64,000 bases of DNA from Saprospiraceae bacterium (GTDB taxonomy: Bacteria > Bacteroidota > Bacteroidia > Chitinophagales > Saprospiraceae). The stretch covers positions 168,515 to 232,514 of the forward strand of contig JAQXDE010000048.1 of assembly GCA_029251525.1 (NCBI GenBank), given 5' to 3'. Each line of letters starts with the position of its first letter. Position 1 is the stretch's first letter. Shown in pieces: positions 1-8,725 of this stretch. The notes under the pieces were generated by a model that saw only the letters and a program-made list of their open reading frames with translations, made no database searches and was not told the origin of the DNA. The translations under genes and the position numbers were made by a program.

Positions 1-701
1 TTCTACTTCTATCAAAAGAGAATTGACTACATCCATATTTTTTAGGTTCTTTAAATGAGCGTGTAAAATATGAATTTTTTTTAAAATGAAAGTGATGTGT
101 AATATTGGTTTTAGGGTACTATGTAATTAGTAAATTTTATCATCAAATAGATAATTAATATTGGCACTTATTCTCAATCATTTCTTTAGTGATAAAAATG
201 GACATTGGAATAGATTAAGTTGAATTTAAGTTTCAAAAATCACTGTAGTTTTTCTCTAGGCTTTAATGTGGTTTTCATTACTTTAAAGTTTTATTGTTTG
301 AAATTACTTTTGTTAAGTAGCTATAATATCAGCAGAGTAAACTTAGTAGCTATCAAATGGAGGAATATTAAAATAATTGCAAACTACTTACGCACCAATC
401 AAATCAAAAATACCTACTCTGTTGTTACTCCTGATCATCCATTTAAAGAAATGAATTATTGAGAATATTTTACAAAAAATCTAATTTGACAGAGTTAATC
501 GGTTCTTTTATCGATTACCAAATGTCAATTTCTTGGTTGTTGAAAGTACTTCGTAAGAAGGTTGTGGTTTGTTTTTAATATGGAAACCCCATATTTTGAA
601 GTTGCGTCTTTACTAATTGAAAGGTGATTATCAGTTCTTCTTGATTTCTTCAAATGCTAAATATATATTCGTAAAAGTCTGCCTCCTTATTAGTTAGCTA
701 T
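1..701. other. Intergenic region, no supported gene
   Basis: No convincing gene is seen in this AT-rich stretch. An 80-codon open frame (220-462, +) begins with TTG, has no recognisable family and no ribosome binding site, so I do not call it. An imperfect inverted repeat brackets most of it (see 171-466). The left part may hold the 3' or 5' flank of a gene outside the window. Confidence 0.5.
171..466. repeat. Imperfect inverted repeat enclosing about 260 bp
   Basis: Positions 171-188 (TTCTCAATCATTTCTTTA) recur in inverted orientation at 445-466, with one 4-nt insertion. The enclosed DNA has no recognisable gene and no obvious target-site duplication flanks it. It could be a decayed miniature element or chance in AT-rich DNA. 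Confidence 0.25.
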
Positions 702-2936
702 TTAAAAAGCATATCCCATCTTAAAATTCATATTAAATGTATTATTAATAATATCGTATTCAGTTGTTAGTGAGAGTGGGCCGAATTGCCTAACTAGCAT
801 CCCAAGCTCAATTCCGACGCCTGCCATATTTTCTTTTTGTCCAGATTTTTTGAAAATTTGCCCCTCTTGTACAAGGTCAAATGGTTGCAAATCAAAGGAA
901 CCATAACTAGCAAGTAAAGAAATGAAATATCCCAAGGATGGCTCCCACTGTAATTTTAAGCCAGAGAAGGCATATTGATTGGCCAACTGATCCATGTAGT
1001 CAAATCCGACAACATCAACAAAACGATCTTGAGTTGCGATGGTATTTCCTAAGTAAAAAAGATTGATATAATTATTCTGTCTTAATTGAGAAAAACCTGC
1101 TTGGCTAAACCAATGCAAAGAAGTTTTTTTGTCTAAGTGAAAAATTTGTGTGTACTCTAATTGAGCATAATAATTCTCTGAAGTAGATTGATCTTGGAAT
1201 TCTTCAACTCTATTTTGCAATTTTCCACCGAGGACATATTTTCCATTTATACCAATATTATAACCAGAAGTGGGGAAGTGTTTTCGATTTAATTTGTCTC
1301 TTTTATATTTTGCAAATAAGTAATTTTGAGTCAATTTTACAGATTCAAATTGATCAATTGAGAAAACTTGTTTTTGGACATAAATCTCAGTTCCCCAACC
1401 TAACCAAATAGAGGAATGTGAACTGATACCTGAGTACAAGCCAATCTGATCTTTAGCATGCTGCATAATGAATCCATCTGCTAAATTATTATTTTCATAA
1501 TATTCACCAGGGTAAAAGTTCCATTTGCCATCTATTCGAAGTCCAACATTTGGTCGGGAGCTAGTATGGATTAAATAGTCAAGAAAAACTCCTGGTGTTT
1601 CAGAGATACGCATATCAAGCGAAAGTTTAGCTCCTTTTAATAATACATTTTTAAATGAGGTATTGATTAAAATAGCAGCATTAACATTAGTATCATAAAA
1701 TCCTCCAAACTTTAAATATACATTGCTACTTTCTTTTGTTCGAACCATTAATTTGTAACCATTATCCTCCGGAAGTAGTCGATAATCAACATAGGTAAAG
1801 AATCCACTAGCATAAACTCCAATTAATTTATCAATTAATTCATCTTGAGTTAAAATCTTAGGTGGTTTAATTTTTATTAATCTACGAAGTGTTCGAATAT
1901 CAGATTTTTCTCCTCCTTCAAAATCAATAGAAGTGATATTTAATTCAGTCGGAATGGTGAAATTACGAGCTATTTTAGTTGGGGACTGATTTTTTAGATT
2001 CAATTCTTTTTTCAATGCTCTAATTTGTGGTAGCATATTTCGAGCTGCTTTTTCCCCAAGTGCAATCAAAGTATCAATATTACTGAAATCTAAAGAACCC
2101 ATATTTTTTAATTTAGGCATGATGAGTAGATCTGCCTTTTTTTGCTGTTCTTCAGTTGATTTGACCATTCCAAATGATGTAGTTTGGCCGAGTACTTCCA
2201 CAAATGAAGTTAACTCATCCAATTTTGAAAGAGGAGCACCTACATCGATAGCAATGGTTTTTGTAGCACCCATATTGATGCAATCTTCAACAGGTAAATT
2301 TCGGACAAACATACCGTCGATTAAAATTTTATTATCGACTATTCTTGGCTCAAAGACTGTTGGAATACAAGCACTTGAAACCATTGCATCTGGTAAAAAC
2401 CCTTTGTCAAAAATATAACCTTCCCCTGTTAATAAATTAGTTGCAACACACCTGAAAGGAATAAAAAAATCATCAAAATTATCAATTTGATGTGCAGGTA
2501 AGGTAAGTTGTGACAGTAGCATCGACATTTTAGTTCCCTGAATAAATCCTTTTGGTAATTGAATTTTTCCATTGGCTACCGCGAATGAAAATTGATATCG
2601 TTCACTTGCCTCTTTAGCTTCAATTGGTTGGGCGTTTCTCAAGACCTCATCATCAAAATATTCTAGCCAGGGGACATTATGCGCTACTTTTTCCAAATCT
2701 GCAGCAGTATAACCAATAGCATAGAGCCCTCCAATAATGCTACCCATGCTAGTTCCCGTGATGAATTGAGGTTCGATACCTTCTTCTTCTAATACTTTTA
2801 ATACGCCTATGTGCGCCAAACCTTTTGCTCCACCACCGCTAAGCACTAAACCTAGTTTCTCAGATATTGCTGGAGTTTGTGAATGTATTGAAATTGAAAA
2901 AAGGAACAAATGAAAAAGGATGATTAATTTTCTCAT
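702..2936 (-). CDS. Patatin-like phospholipase fused to BamA-type outer-membrane barrel
   Basis: This 744-residue protein is predicted to be an outer-membrane lipid acyl hydrolase. After a signal peptide (about residues 1-19) comes a patatin domain (about 28-300) with the oxyanion motif GGGAKG at 34-39, the nucleophile motif GTSMG (Ser63) and the catalytic Asp207 in a DG pair. A POTRA-like segment follows (about 330-415), then a C-terminal barrel ending in Phe, as in surface-antigen/BamA proteins. The order matches bacterial patatins with an Omp85 barrel (PlpD-like, type V-d), which are common in Bacteroidota. All catalytic residues are present. The substrate cannot be read from the sequence. 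The gene stands alone, 79 bp downstream of the RidA-like gene on the same strand, so the two could be co-transcribed. Confidence 0.9.
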   Translation of the reverse strand: MRKLIILFHLFLFSISIHSQTPAISEKLGLVLSGGGAKGLAHIGVLKVLEEEGIEPQFITGTSMGSIIGGLYAIGYTAADLEKVAHNVPWLEYFDDEVLRNAQPIEAKEASERYQFSFAVANGKIQLPKGFIQGTKMSMLLSQLTLPAHQIDNFDDFFIPFRCVATNLLTGEGYIFDKGFLPDAMVSSACIPTVFEPRIVDNKILIDGMFVRNLPVEDCINMGATKTIAIDVGAPLSKLDELTSFVEVLGQTTSFGMVKSTEEQQKKADLLIMPKLKNMGSLDFSNIDTLIALGEKAARNMLPQIRALKKELNLKNQSPTKIARNFTIPTELNITSIDFEGGEKSDIRTLRRLIKIKPPKILTQDELIDKLIGVYASGFFTYVDYRLLPEDNGYKLMVRTKESSNVYLKFGGFYDTNVNAAILINTSFKNVLLKGAKLSLDMRISETPGVFLDYLIHTSSRPNVGLRIDGKWNFYPGEYYENNNLADGFIMQHAKDQIGLYSGISSHSSIWLGWGTEIYVQKQVFSIDQFESVKLTQNYLFAKYKRDKLNRKHFPTSGYNIGINGKYVLGGKLQNRVEEFQDQSTSENYYAQLEYTQIFHLDKKTSLHWFSQAGFSQLRQNNYINLFYLGNTIATQDRFVDVVGFDYMDQLANQYAFSGLKLQWEPSLGYFISLLASYGSFDLQPFDLVQEGQIFKKSGQKENMAGVGIELGMLVRQFGPLSLTTEYDIINNTFNMNFKMGYAF

Positions 2937-3015
2937 TGGGTGTTGTTTTTTAATATTTAGTATAAATACACATTATAAATATAGGTGGGGCAAAATTAAT
3001 TCAAGAAGAAATACT

Positions 3016-3582
3016 CTATTGTTCCACTTCAACAATCATCTCAATTTCTACCGCTAAATTTTTAGGTAATGAGCTCGTTCCAACTGCTGATCTTGCATGT
3101 TTTCCTCTTTCTCCAAAAACTGCCACCATTAAATCTGAAAATCCATTAATTACTTGGGAATGTTCTGTAAAGTTAGGGGTGGCGTTGACCGTCCCTAAAA
3201 CTTTAACGATTCGCTTCACTTTTTTTAAATCCCCTAACTCTGCTTGGAGGACTGCTAACAACCGAATACCAGCAAGTCTCGCTGCTTCTTGACCTTGTTC
3301 TACAGTTAAATCATTGCCCAATTTACCAGTGTATAAACTTCCATCCGAATTTGTCGAACCTTTACCAGCTGTAAAAATCAAATTACCAACTCGAACAGAG
3401 TGAACATAATTGGCCAACGGTTTATTTAAGTTAGGCAAGGAGATATTGAGTGATTTAAGATTTGCAGCAACATCTACTTTTGGTAAAATTTCTTTCTCAT
3501 AAATCTTATTTAGATTATTAGAGTTAGAACTATTGCAGGCAATAAAGACAAAAAGGCTTAGGAATATTGGTAATTTTTGCAT
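3016..3582 (-). CDS. Exported RidA-family lipoprotein
   Basis: The 188-residue product starts with a lipoprotein signal peptide (FVFIAC, lipidated Cys at residue 16) and a polar linker. A complete RidA/YjgF/UK114 domain follows from about residue 60. The family's conserved Arg lies in the C-terminal HARSAVGTSSLP segment, so imine/enamine deaminase chemistry is possible. RidA is normally a cytosolic protein of about 125 residues that hydrolyses reactive 2-aminoacrylate. A lipoprotein version would act in the periplasm, where its substrate is unknown. It is upstream of the patatin gene on the same strand. The family call is firm; the function outside the cytoplasm is inference. Confidence 0.88.
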   Translation of the reverse strand: MQKLPIFLSLFVFIACNSSNSNNLNKIYEKEILPKVDVAANLKSLNISLPNLNKPLANYVHSVRVGNLIFTAGKGSTNSDGSLYTGKLGNDLTVEQGQEAARLAGIRLLAVLQAELGDLKKVKRIVKVLGTVNATPNFTEHSQVINGFSDLMVAVFGERGKHARSAVGTSSLPKNLAVEIEMIVEVEQ

Positions 3583-3899
3583 AATTTTTTTTGTTAAAAA
3601 AATAAAGATAATTTAATGCTGTTTTTAAAAAATTAAAAATGAGAGGTTCACCTTTTTTATTATCAAGATTAAGTAGTCGGAACTTAGAAATAGAATAAGA
3701 CAATTACCCTCAATTTTCTAATAATCTTATACAAAATTCATATTCCGAATGAATTCAAACTATTAAACAGTATTTTAAGGTACTTGGGATTTTTGTTTTT
3801 TAAGGTAAAGAATAGAGAATAGTAATAATAAGTTTAAAAATCAAACTTTAACTAATTTTTAAATTTAGCTCTATTGATAAGAAATATTACATTTGCATT
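3583..3899. other. Divergent intergenic region
   Basis: This separates the RidA-like gene (-) from the TPR gene (+). It is AT-rich with no open frame of note. The only clear signal is the -7-like box immediately before the TPR gene start (3888-3895). Confidence 0.5.
3888..3895 (+). promoter_or_regulatory. Bacteroidota -7 box, leaderless start
   Basis: TACATTTG matches TAnnTTTG and ends 4 nt before the ATG at 3900. A weak -33 (TTTA at 3864-3867) lies 20 nt upstream. Transcription would start at or next to the start codon. Confidence 0.45.
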
Positions 3900-4661
3900 A
3901 TGAAAAAATTAGATTTAATCGAAAAATATTTGAGTGAGGAGTTAAGCGCAAACGAACGCTCTGAATTTGAACAACTTCAGAGGTCCGATGCAGATTTTGC
4001 AGAGGAGGTTCTAGTTGCGATAACGATCAATGCAGATTTTAATGTAAAGCAAAAGATGCGTTGGCAAGGCTTGTTAAATGAACAAGTAAGTGTAGTCAAA
4101 GAGACTCCAATTCGAAAATTATTTCTAAGAAGATCTATTAGCTTGGTTCGAGGCATTGCAGCCGTTTTTATTCTAGGATTAGGATTATCTTTGGCTTGGT
4201 TGATATTCTCAAACCCAGATGCCAGAAATCTAGCGGATGAACAATTGATGGAAATTTATGTAGCACCAAAAGCATTTATGGGTGAGAATGCCAATACAGA
4301 CTCTAATTGGAAGAATGCAGTTAGCGCTTATAGAAATGGACAATTTTCAGTAGCTGTTGCAGCTATCGAAAGTTCAATGGATATTGGTTCTGAAAAATTA
4401 GATGAAAAATATTTTTACTTAGGCCTAAGTTACCTATATGAAGATGTTCCTAATTATGAAAAGGCAATAAATCATCTTGCTAAAAGTAAAGAATTAAATT
4501 CATCTTCTCTTTATGCTCCAAAAGCACATTGGTTTATGGCTTTGGCTTATTTAAAACAAGGGAAGGTAAAAGAAGCTAAAACTATGCTCCAGTTAGTAAT
4601 AAATGAGAATACCACTAATTGGAAAAAAGCAGAAGCTACTGCTTTACTGAATAAAATTTAG
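3900..4661 (+). CDS. Anti-sigma-like membrane protein with periplasmic TPRs
   Basis: This 253-residue protein has a short acidic N-terminal helical domain (residues 1-60, beginning KKLDLIEKYLSEELS) that resembles the cytoplasmic segment of Bacteroidota anti-sigma-type TPR proteins. One membrane helix follows (about 83-103) and then a C-terminal region (130-253) with TPR-like helix pairs. The layout suggests a membrane sensor or scaffold. In related genomes such proteins sit beside an ECF sigma factor and CHAT proteins. No sigma factor is adjacent here, but the convergent neighbour is a TPR-CHAT protein. The N-terminal resemblance is from memory of the family, and a generic TPR membrane protein is the alternative. 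Confidence 0.7.
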   Translation: MKKLDLIEKYLSEELSANERSEFEQLQRSDADFAEEVLVAITINADFNVKQKMRWQGLLNEQVSVVKETPIRKLFLRRSISLVRGIAAVFILGLGLSLAWLIFSNPDARNLADEQLMEIYVAPKAFMGENANTDSNWKNAVSAYRNGQFSVAVAAIESSMDIGSEKLDEKYFYLGLSYLYEDVPNYEKAINHLAKSKELNSSSLYAPKAHWFMALAYLKQGKVKEAKTMLQLVINENTTNWKKAEATALLNKI

Positions 4662-4724
4662 ACTATTTAAAAGCCCTCATTCATTTGATGTAACAATTGA
4701 TTTTCGTACAACGCTTATTACATG

Positions 4725-4760
4725 AATGACCGAATTGCGTAAATTTTTTGGTCATTTTTG
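4725..4760. terminator. Hairpin terminator between convergent genes
   Basis: Stem AATGACC (4725-4731) pairs with GGTCATT (4750-4756), followed by a T-run on the + strand. It lies between the convergent TPR and CHAT genes and ends the + transcript. Confidence 0.6.
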
Positions 4761-4773
4761 TGTGGAACTTAAG

Positions 4774-7700
4774 TTAATCAATAATGGATTTTTCTCTTTT
4801 GGGGATAAATCTCTTCCAACTTAACCTTCCGAAAAAAAGAGTCAACATCAACATTCCCAGAGATGCAAGTAATGTCCAATTTTTGGATAAAGTCGTTGGT
4901 GAATAAAGCGGAACCATATCTCCGATGGGTACGAATCCGGCCCAGAAAAGTGGATGATGTCGATCGGGTGGAACATTAGAATCTGTCAAGTATTTTAATT
5001 TAGCCTTTCGTAAAGCGATATCTTTTGTTGTACCATTTTTTAATTGTTTGAAAAAGATATTGGTAATCGTTGCAGTCTCATCATCAGGTACACTCCAAAG
5101 ACTCATGATAATGCTAGGACAACCTGCATAAGCAAATGCTCGAGACAAACTCATTATTCCCTCCCCTTTATTTATTTTTCCAAAACCAGAATTACATGCT
5201 CCTACAAAGACCAATTCAGTATTCATATCCATATTATATAATTCGGCAGCAGTCAAATGGTTATCCTCATTAGAGTTCTTCAGTTGAGTGAAAGCAAGAT
5301 TTGAATTTAATGGATTTTTATCATCATAAACGCCATGCATAGCTAAATGCAAAATATCAAAATGATCCGAGGTATCCTTAAATACAGATTCAGTTGCCTG
5401 TCCTCCAACAAAAGCACTTCCATCCAGTAAATTTGCAATATATTCGACTCCTTTTCGAGAGGCAGGTAAGTCAATATATTTGCCTTTTTTAAAATATTGG
5501 TAATTTATAAGGGTGCTTGTATCTGAAATTTTTCCAGAACTATAAACAGGAGCAAAGCCTCCGTAGTTTAATTTTTTATTTAGCAAAAGAGATCCTTTTT
5601 GTTGGACAAGCATGGTACTTGAAAATGCATAACTAATCGAATATTGATGTAATAAATAATTAAGTGTGGCATAATTTATTTGTTCCGTATTAGGTTTTTC
5701 TTTAATCAATATTTCAAAAGGAATGTAACCCAACATTCCATCAGGGATAATTATTAATTTTTTAAAATCTATTTTTGAAAAATGATTTAAAGGTTTCTTT
5801 AATAAAAGATTATAAAAATTATGTGCATGATTTGTATAGGTTTTCCAAGCATGTTCAATAGAGTCACGATGGGTAATATACTCAATATTGGTGATTGATT
5901 TTCTAAAAGAAAAAACGGAATTATCATAGTCTTGATTTTTATTAATATGGTCAATATGAATCTCATTTGAATTGATAGTGAAAACAAATAATTGTTTTTC
6001 TCCGGCGAAAAATTCAATTAAGGTTGTTCCAACCTTTAATTCATTTTGGACTTCTTCGAGTGTGGAAACAGTATTGTCGTATTTGAGTTGATAGTAATGT
6101 GGGTAGTCATTTTCTAATTGCAAAACAAACTGGTTATAGGTTCCTTTGGCCTCGAGCAACCTTTCTTGAGCTAGGATTGTTTTTACACTATCTTTAGTTT
6201 GCAAAGCATTTGTTAAATATTTTTGAATAACTGAAATTGAAATTTTCAAGCTAACTTCTTGAACCACTAAGGAGTCGGGTATATCAGCAAAAACTAAAGC
6301 CTTGTCATTTGAAAATGATTGTAATAAAGCATTTGATTTACTTTTTTCAGAAAAGTAAAATGCTTGTTCTACATATTTTATTTCTTCTGTTTGGTTTTTT
6401 AAAACCCAACAGTTATAAATAGCTTCTTCATAAACTTGAGAGGCAATTCTATTAAAAATTAATTGATCATTGTATTCAATAAAGGATCTTCTGATTTCAT
6501 CAATTAATTGATCACACAGTAAAAAATTTTGATAAGCTAATTTAAGATGAGTGATTTTATTATTTGTTAAGAAAAGTTTGGTTTGCGTTTGTGCTTTTAG
6601 TGTAAGCGTAGAGAGGAAAAGGTTTTTATCTAAAGCTTTATCTTCTGGAGGGTTTTTTAAAATATCAAAAACTTCATATTGAAAAGGTACATTTGCATTA
6701 AGTGAATTTTGGAAATGCTTTAAAGCTATTTTTAAACCTCCTTTTTTTAAAAAAGTTTTTCCTATTTGTTGTTCCACTTTGGATAAGGCAATATGTCCTG
6801 ATTGATAAGTGTCTTGATATTTTGTAAAAGCATTGTTGTAAAAAGCTAATGCCTGGTCATACATCTCCAATTCAAAATAAATATCACCAATATTCCCCCA
6901 GCTCTCCGCTACTTTGGGGTGTGATTCATCAAATACGTCCTCGTTAATTCTTAAAGCAATTTTGTAAAAAACTAATGCTGAGTCTAATTCGCCACGAGCA
7001 TGAAGAACTGCAGCAATATTATTATTACTTTCTGCCAAATCAGGATGTAAAGCTCCTTTGTGAAACTCTACTAAGTCCAACGCTTGATGATAAAAATCCA
7101 GCGCTTGCATATAGTTTCCACTTTTGGTTTTAATTTTCCCAATATTATTTAAAAAAGGAGCACGAGAAGGATGTTCAGTCCCTTTAAGCCCTTCAAGAAT
7201 TGTCAAGCCTCGTTGAGTATTCATCAGTCCTAAATCGTAATTGTCTTTGTTGATAAAAGCATTTCCTAATTGAAAATAAAGCTCAACTACGATATTTTGT
7301 TTTTCATTATTTTCTTTTTTGAAAATATCAATAGCTTTTTGAATTGTTTTTGTAGCTCGATTATTTTCTCCTTTAATGGAATAAATGGTGCCGAGGTTCC
7401 CTAAAGTTTCTGCCGTGGCTAGATGATTTTCACCAAGAGCAATGTTGTTGATGTTGAGCGCAGTATTAATATTTTCAAAGGCTAAATCAATTTGGCCTAA
7501 TTGACTTTGAGTAATTCCTATGGATTGTAAGGATTTAGCAATTTCTGGATGATTTTCAGGTAATTTTTCTTTCCGTATGGTAAGACTTTTCGTAAAATAA
7601 TTCAAGGCCTCTTTGAAATGGGCATCATTGAATTCTACTCTTCCCAAAAGGTGAAATGCACTTGCTGCGAGAGTATCTTCTTTGGAAGTTAACTGGAGTA

Positions 7701-7968
7701 TAGAAGTAGCTAATTTTTTTGCTTCATAATTCTCGTCTGCTAGTAAAAGAATTTCTGTTAAGTTTATCAACGCTTTAATTCTTTGGGTTTTTTGTCCATT
7801 ATAGCTATATCTATTGGCAGCCTTGGTGGTTATTTTAATGGCTTCAATATATTCTCTTTTTTTAGATAAATCACGTCCCTCTTCCAACCAAGTATTAGCT
7901 TGATTATCTTGTGACAGGATATGGAAGGTTGCCATAAAAAAATAAAATATCACCAACGCTATTCGCAT
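4774..7968 (-). CDS. TPR-CHAT domain protein (caspase-like protease family)
   Basis: The 1064-residue protein has a signal peptide or N-terminal anchor, then many TPRs of the 42-residue kinesin-light-chain type (about residues 60-400). A helical linker follows, then a CHAT domain (about 690-1015) with the predicted catalytic dyad His878 (LAMHG) and Cys925 (GACNSG). A C-terminal membrane helix precedes a basic tail. CHAT domains are caspase/separase-related peptidases; TPR-CHAT proteins include the Craspase peptidase Csx29, though many Bacteroidota copies have unknown roles. Both dyad residues are kept, so it may be active. It converges on an anti-sigma-like TPR protein, which could be a functional partner. 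The target is unknown. Confidence 0.88.
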   Translation of the reverse strand: MRIALVIFYFFMATFHILSQDNQANTWLEEGRDLSKKREYIEAIKITTKAANRYSYNGQKTQRIKALINLTEILLLADENYEAKKLATSILQLTSKEDTLAASAFHLLGRVEFNDAHFKEALNYFTKSLTIRKEKLPENHPEIAKSLQSIGITQSQLGQIDLAFENINTALNINNIALGENHLATAETLGNLGTIYSIKGENNRATKTIQKAIDIFKKENNEKQNIVVELYFQLGNAFINKDNYDLGLMNTQRGLTILEGLKGTEHPSRAPFLNNIGKIKTKSGNYMQALDFYHQALDLVEFHKGALHPDLAESNNNIAAVLHARGELDSALVFYKIALRINEDVFDESHPKVAESWGNIGDIYFELEMYDQALAFYNNAFTKYQDTYQSGHIALSKVEQQIGKTFLKKGGLKIALKHFQNSLNANVPFQYEVFDILKNPPEDKALDKNLFLSTLTLKAQTQTKLFLTNNKITHLKLAYQNFLLCDQLIDEIRRSFIEYNDQLIFNRIASQVYEEAIYNCWVLKNQTEEIKYVEQAFYFSEKSKSNALLQSFSNDKALVFADIPDSLVVQEVSLKISISVIQKYLTNALQTKDSVKTILAQERLLEAKGTYNQFVLQLENDYPHYYQLKYDNTVSTLEEVQNELKVGTTLIEFFAGEKQLFVFTINSNEIHIDHINKNQDYDNSVFSFRKSITNIEYITHRDSIEHAWKTYTNHAHNFYNLLLKKPLNHFSKIDFKKLIIIPDGMLGYIPFEILIKEKPNTEQINYATLNYLLHQYSISYAFSSTMLVQQKGSLLLNKKLNYGGFAPVYSSGKISDTSTLINYQYFKKGKYIDLPASRKGVEYIANLLDGSAFVGGQATESVFKDTSDHFDILHLAMHGVYDDKNPLNSNLAFTQLKNSNEDNHLTAAELYNMDMNTELVFVGACNSGFGKINKGEGIMSLSRAFAYAGCPSIIMSLWSVPDDETATITNIFFKQLKNGTTKDIALRKAKLKYLTDSNVPPDRHHPLFWAGFVPIGDMVPLYSPTTLSKNWTLLASLGMLMLTLFFGRLSWKRFIPKREKSIID

Positions 7969-8096
7969 ATATTTTCTCTCTTTAATTTCAACTTAGAACA
8001 TGTTTTTTGAATTTGTAATGAGTAGATTAGGGTTTTAAAAAAAGTGCTGGTGGATGTGTTTTGTTTATATTTTTAAAGGTAATGATTTTTGAAGGA

Positions 8097-8564
8097 TTAG
8101 AAGGATAGCTCGTCTGTCATTTGAGATTTAAAAAAGTTAACAAGCTCTGTTCGCTGTTCCTCGGTTAATCTTGCTAAGGGGTGTAAGATTAGATAGGCAG
8201 TCAGCGGCATTTCTTTTCTTTCTACTTTTTCAAAAGACTCTTCTAATTTATGATTTGCCTTACTTGCTCTATAGTTACCCCATTCTGAAAAGTTTAATTC
8301 AATAACTCCATTGTCAATGTGACCTTTTACCCACCATGATATTGGTGCGATGTTAGTGTACCAAGGATATTTTACTTGGTGAGAATGACAGTCATAGCAA
8401 GCACCTTTGAGCATAGTTGCAATTTCCTCGGAGGGTTTAGTAATTTCGATAAAATCCAATTTTTGATCAATGGGTGGGTTGGTTTTGTCAATTTGTGAAA
8501 ATTGCATGAGAATAAATATTCCTAAAAGTATGCTGAGTGTTGCTTTGCGATTTATCTTTTTCAT
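8097..8564 (-). CDS. Heme-binding domain protein (CxxCH)
   Basis: The 155-residue protein has an N-terminal membrane anchor or signal sequence and a single c-type heme motif CYDCH in a segment typical of the Haem_bd family (HSHQVKYPWY, then PISWWVKGHI). It probably carries one covalently bound heme in the periplasm and takes part in electron transfer. I chose the ATG at 8564 because an upstream start at 8579 would lie inside the predicted -7 promoter box. It stands alone, with non-coding DNA on both sides. Confidence 0.88.
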   Translation of the reverse strand: MKKINRKATLSILLGIFILMQFSQIDKTNPPIDQKLDFIEITKPSEEIATMLKGACYDCHSHQVKYPWYTNIAPISWWVKGHIDNGVIELNFSEWGNYRASKANHKLEESFEKVERKEMPLTAYLILHPLARLTEEQRTELVNFFKSQMTDELSF

Positions 8565-8576
8565 GGAGTTTTTGTG

Positions 8577-8584
8577 CAAAGATA
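8577..8584 (-). promoter_or_regulatory. Bacteroidota -7 box for heme-binding gene
   Basis: On the minus strand this reads TATCTTTG, a full TAnnTTTG match ending 12 nt before the ATG at 8564. The leader would be only a few nucleotides long. It decides the start codon choice. Confidence 0.55.
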
Positions 8585-8725
8585 AATAATGGGAGGAGAA
8601 GTATTTAAAATTTGTTTTATAAAATTAAAGGGTATAATTATTTTATAGTCTCTGATTAATAACAGTGGATTTTCTCACAAGTTATGATTTTGGATTTATA
8701 AAAGTCCAACTAATGTTTGATGGGT

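Noticed and set aside
220-462. 80-codon open frame on the plus strand
   Set aside because: It starts with TTG, resembles no family and lies inside a possible inverted repeat with no supporting signal.
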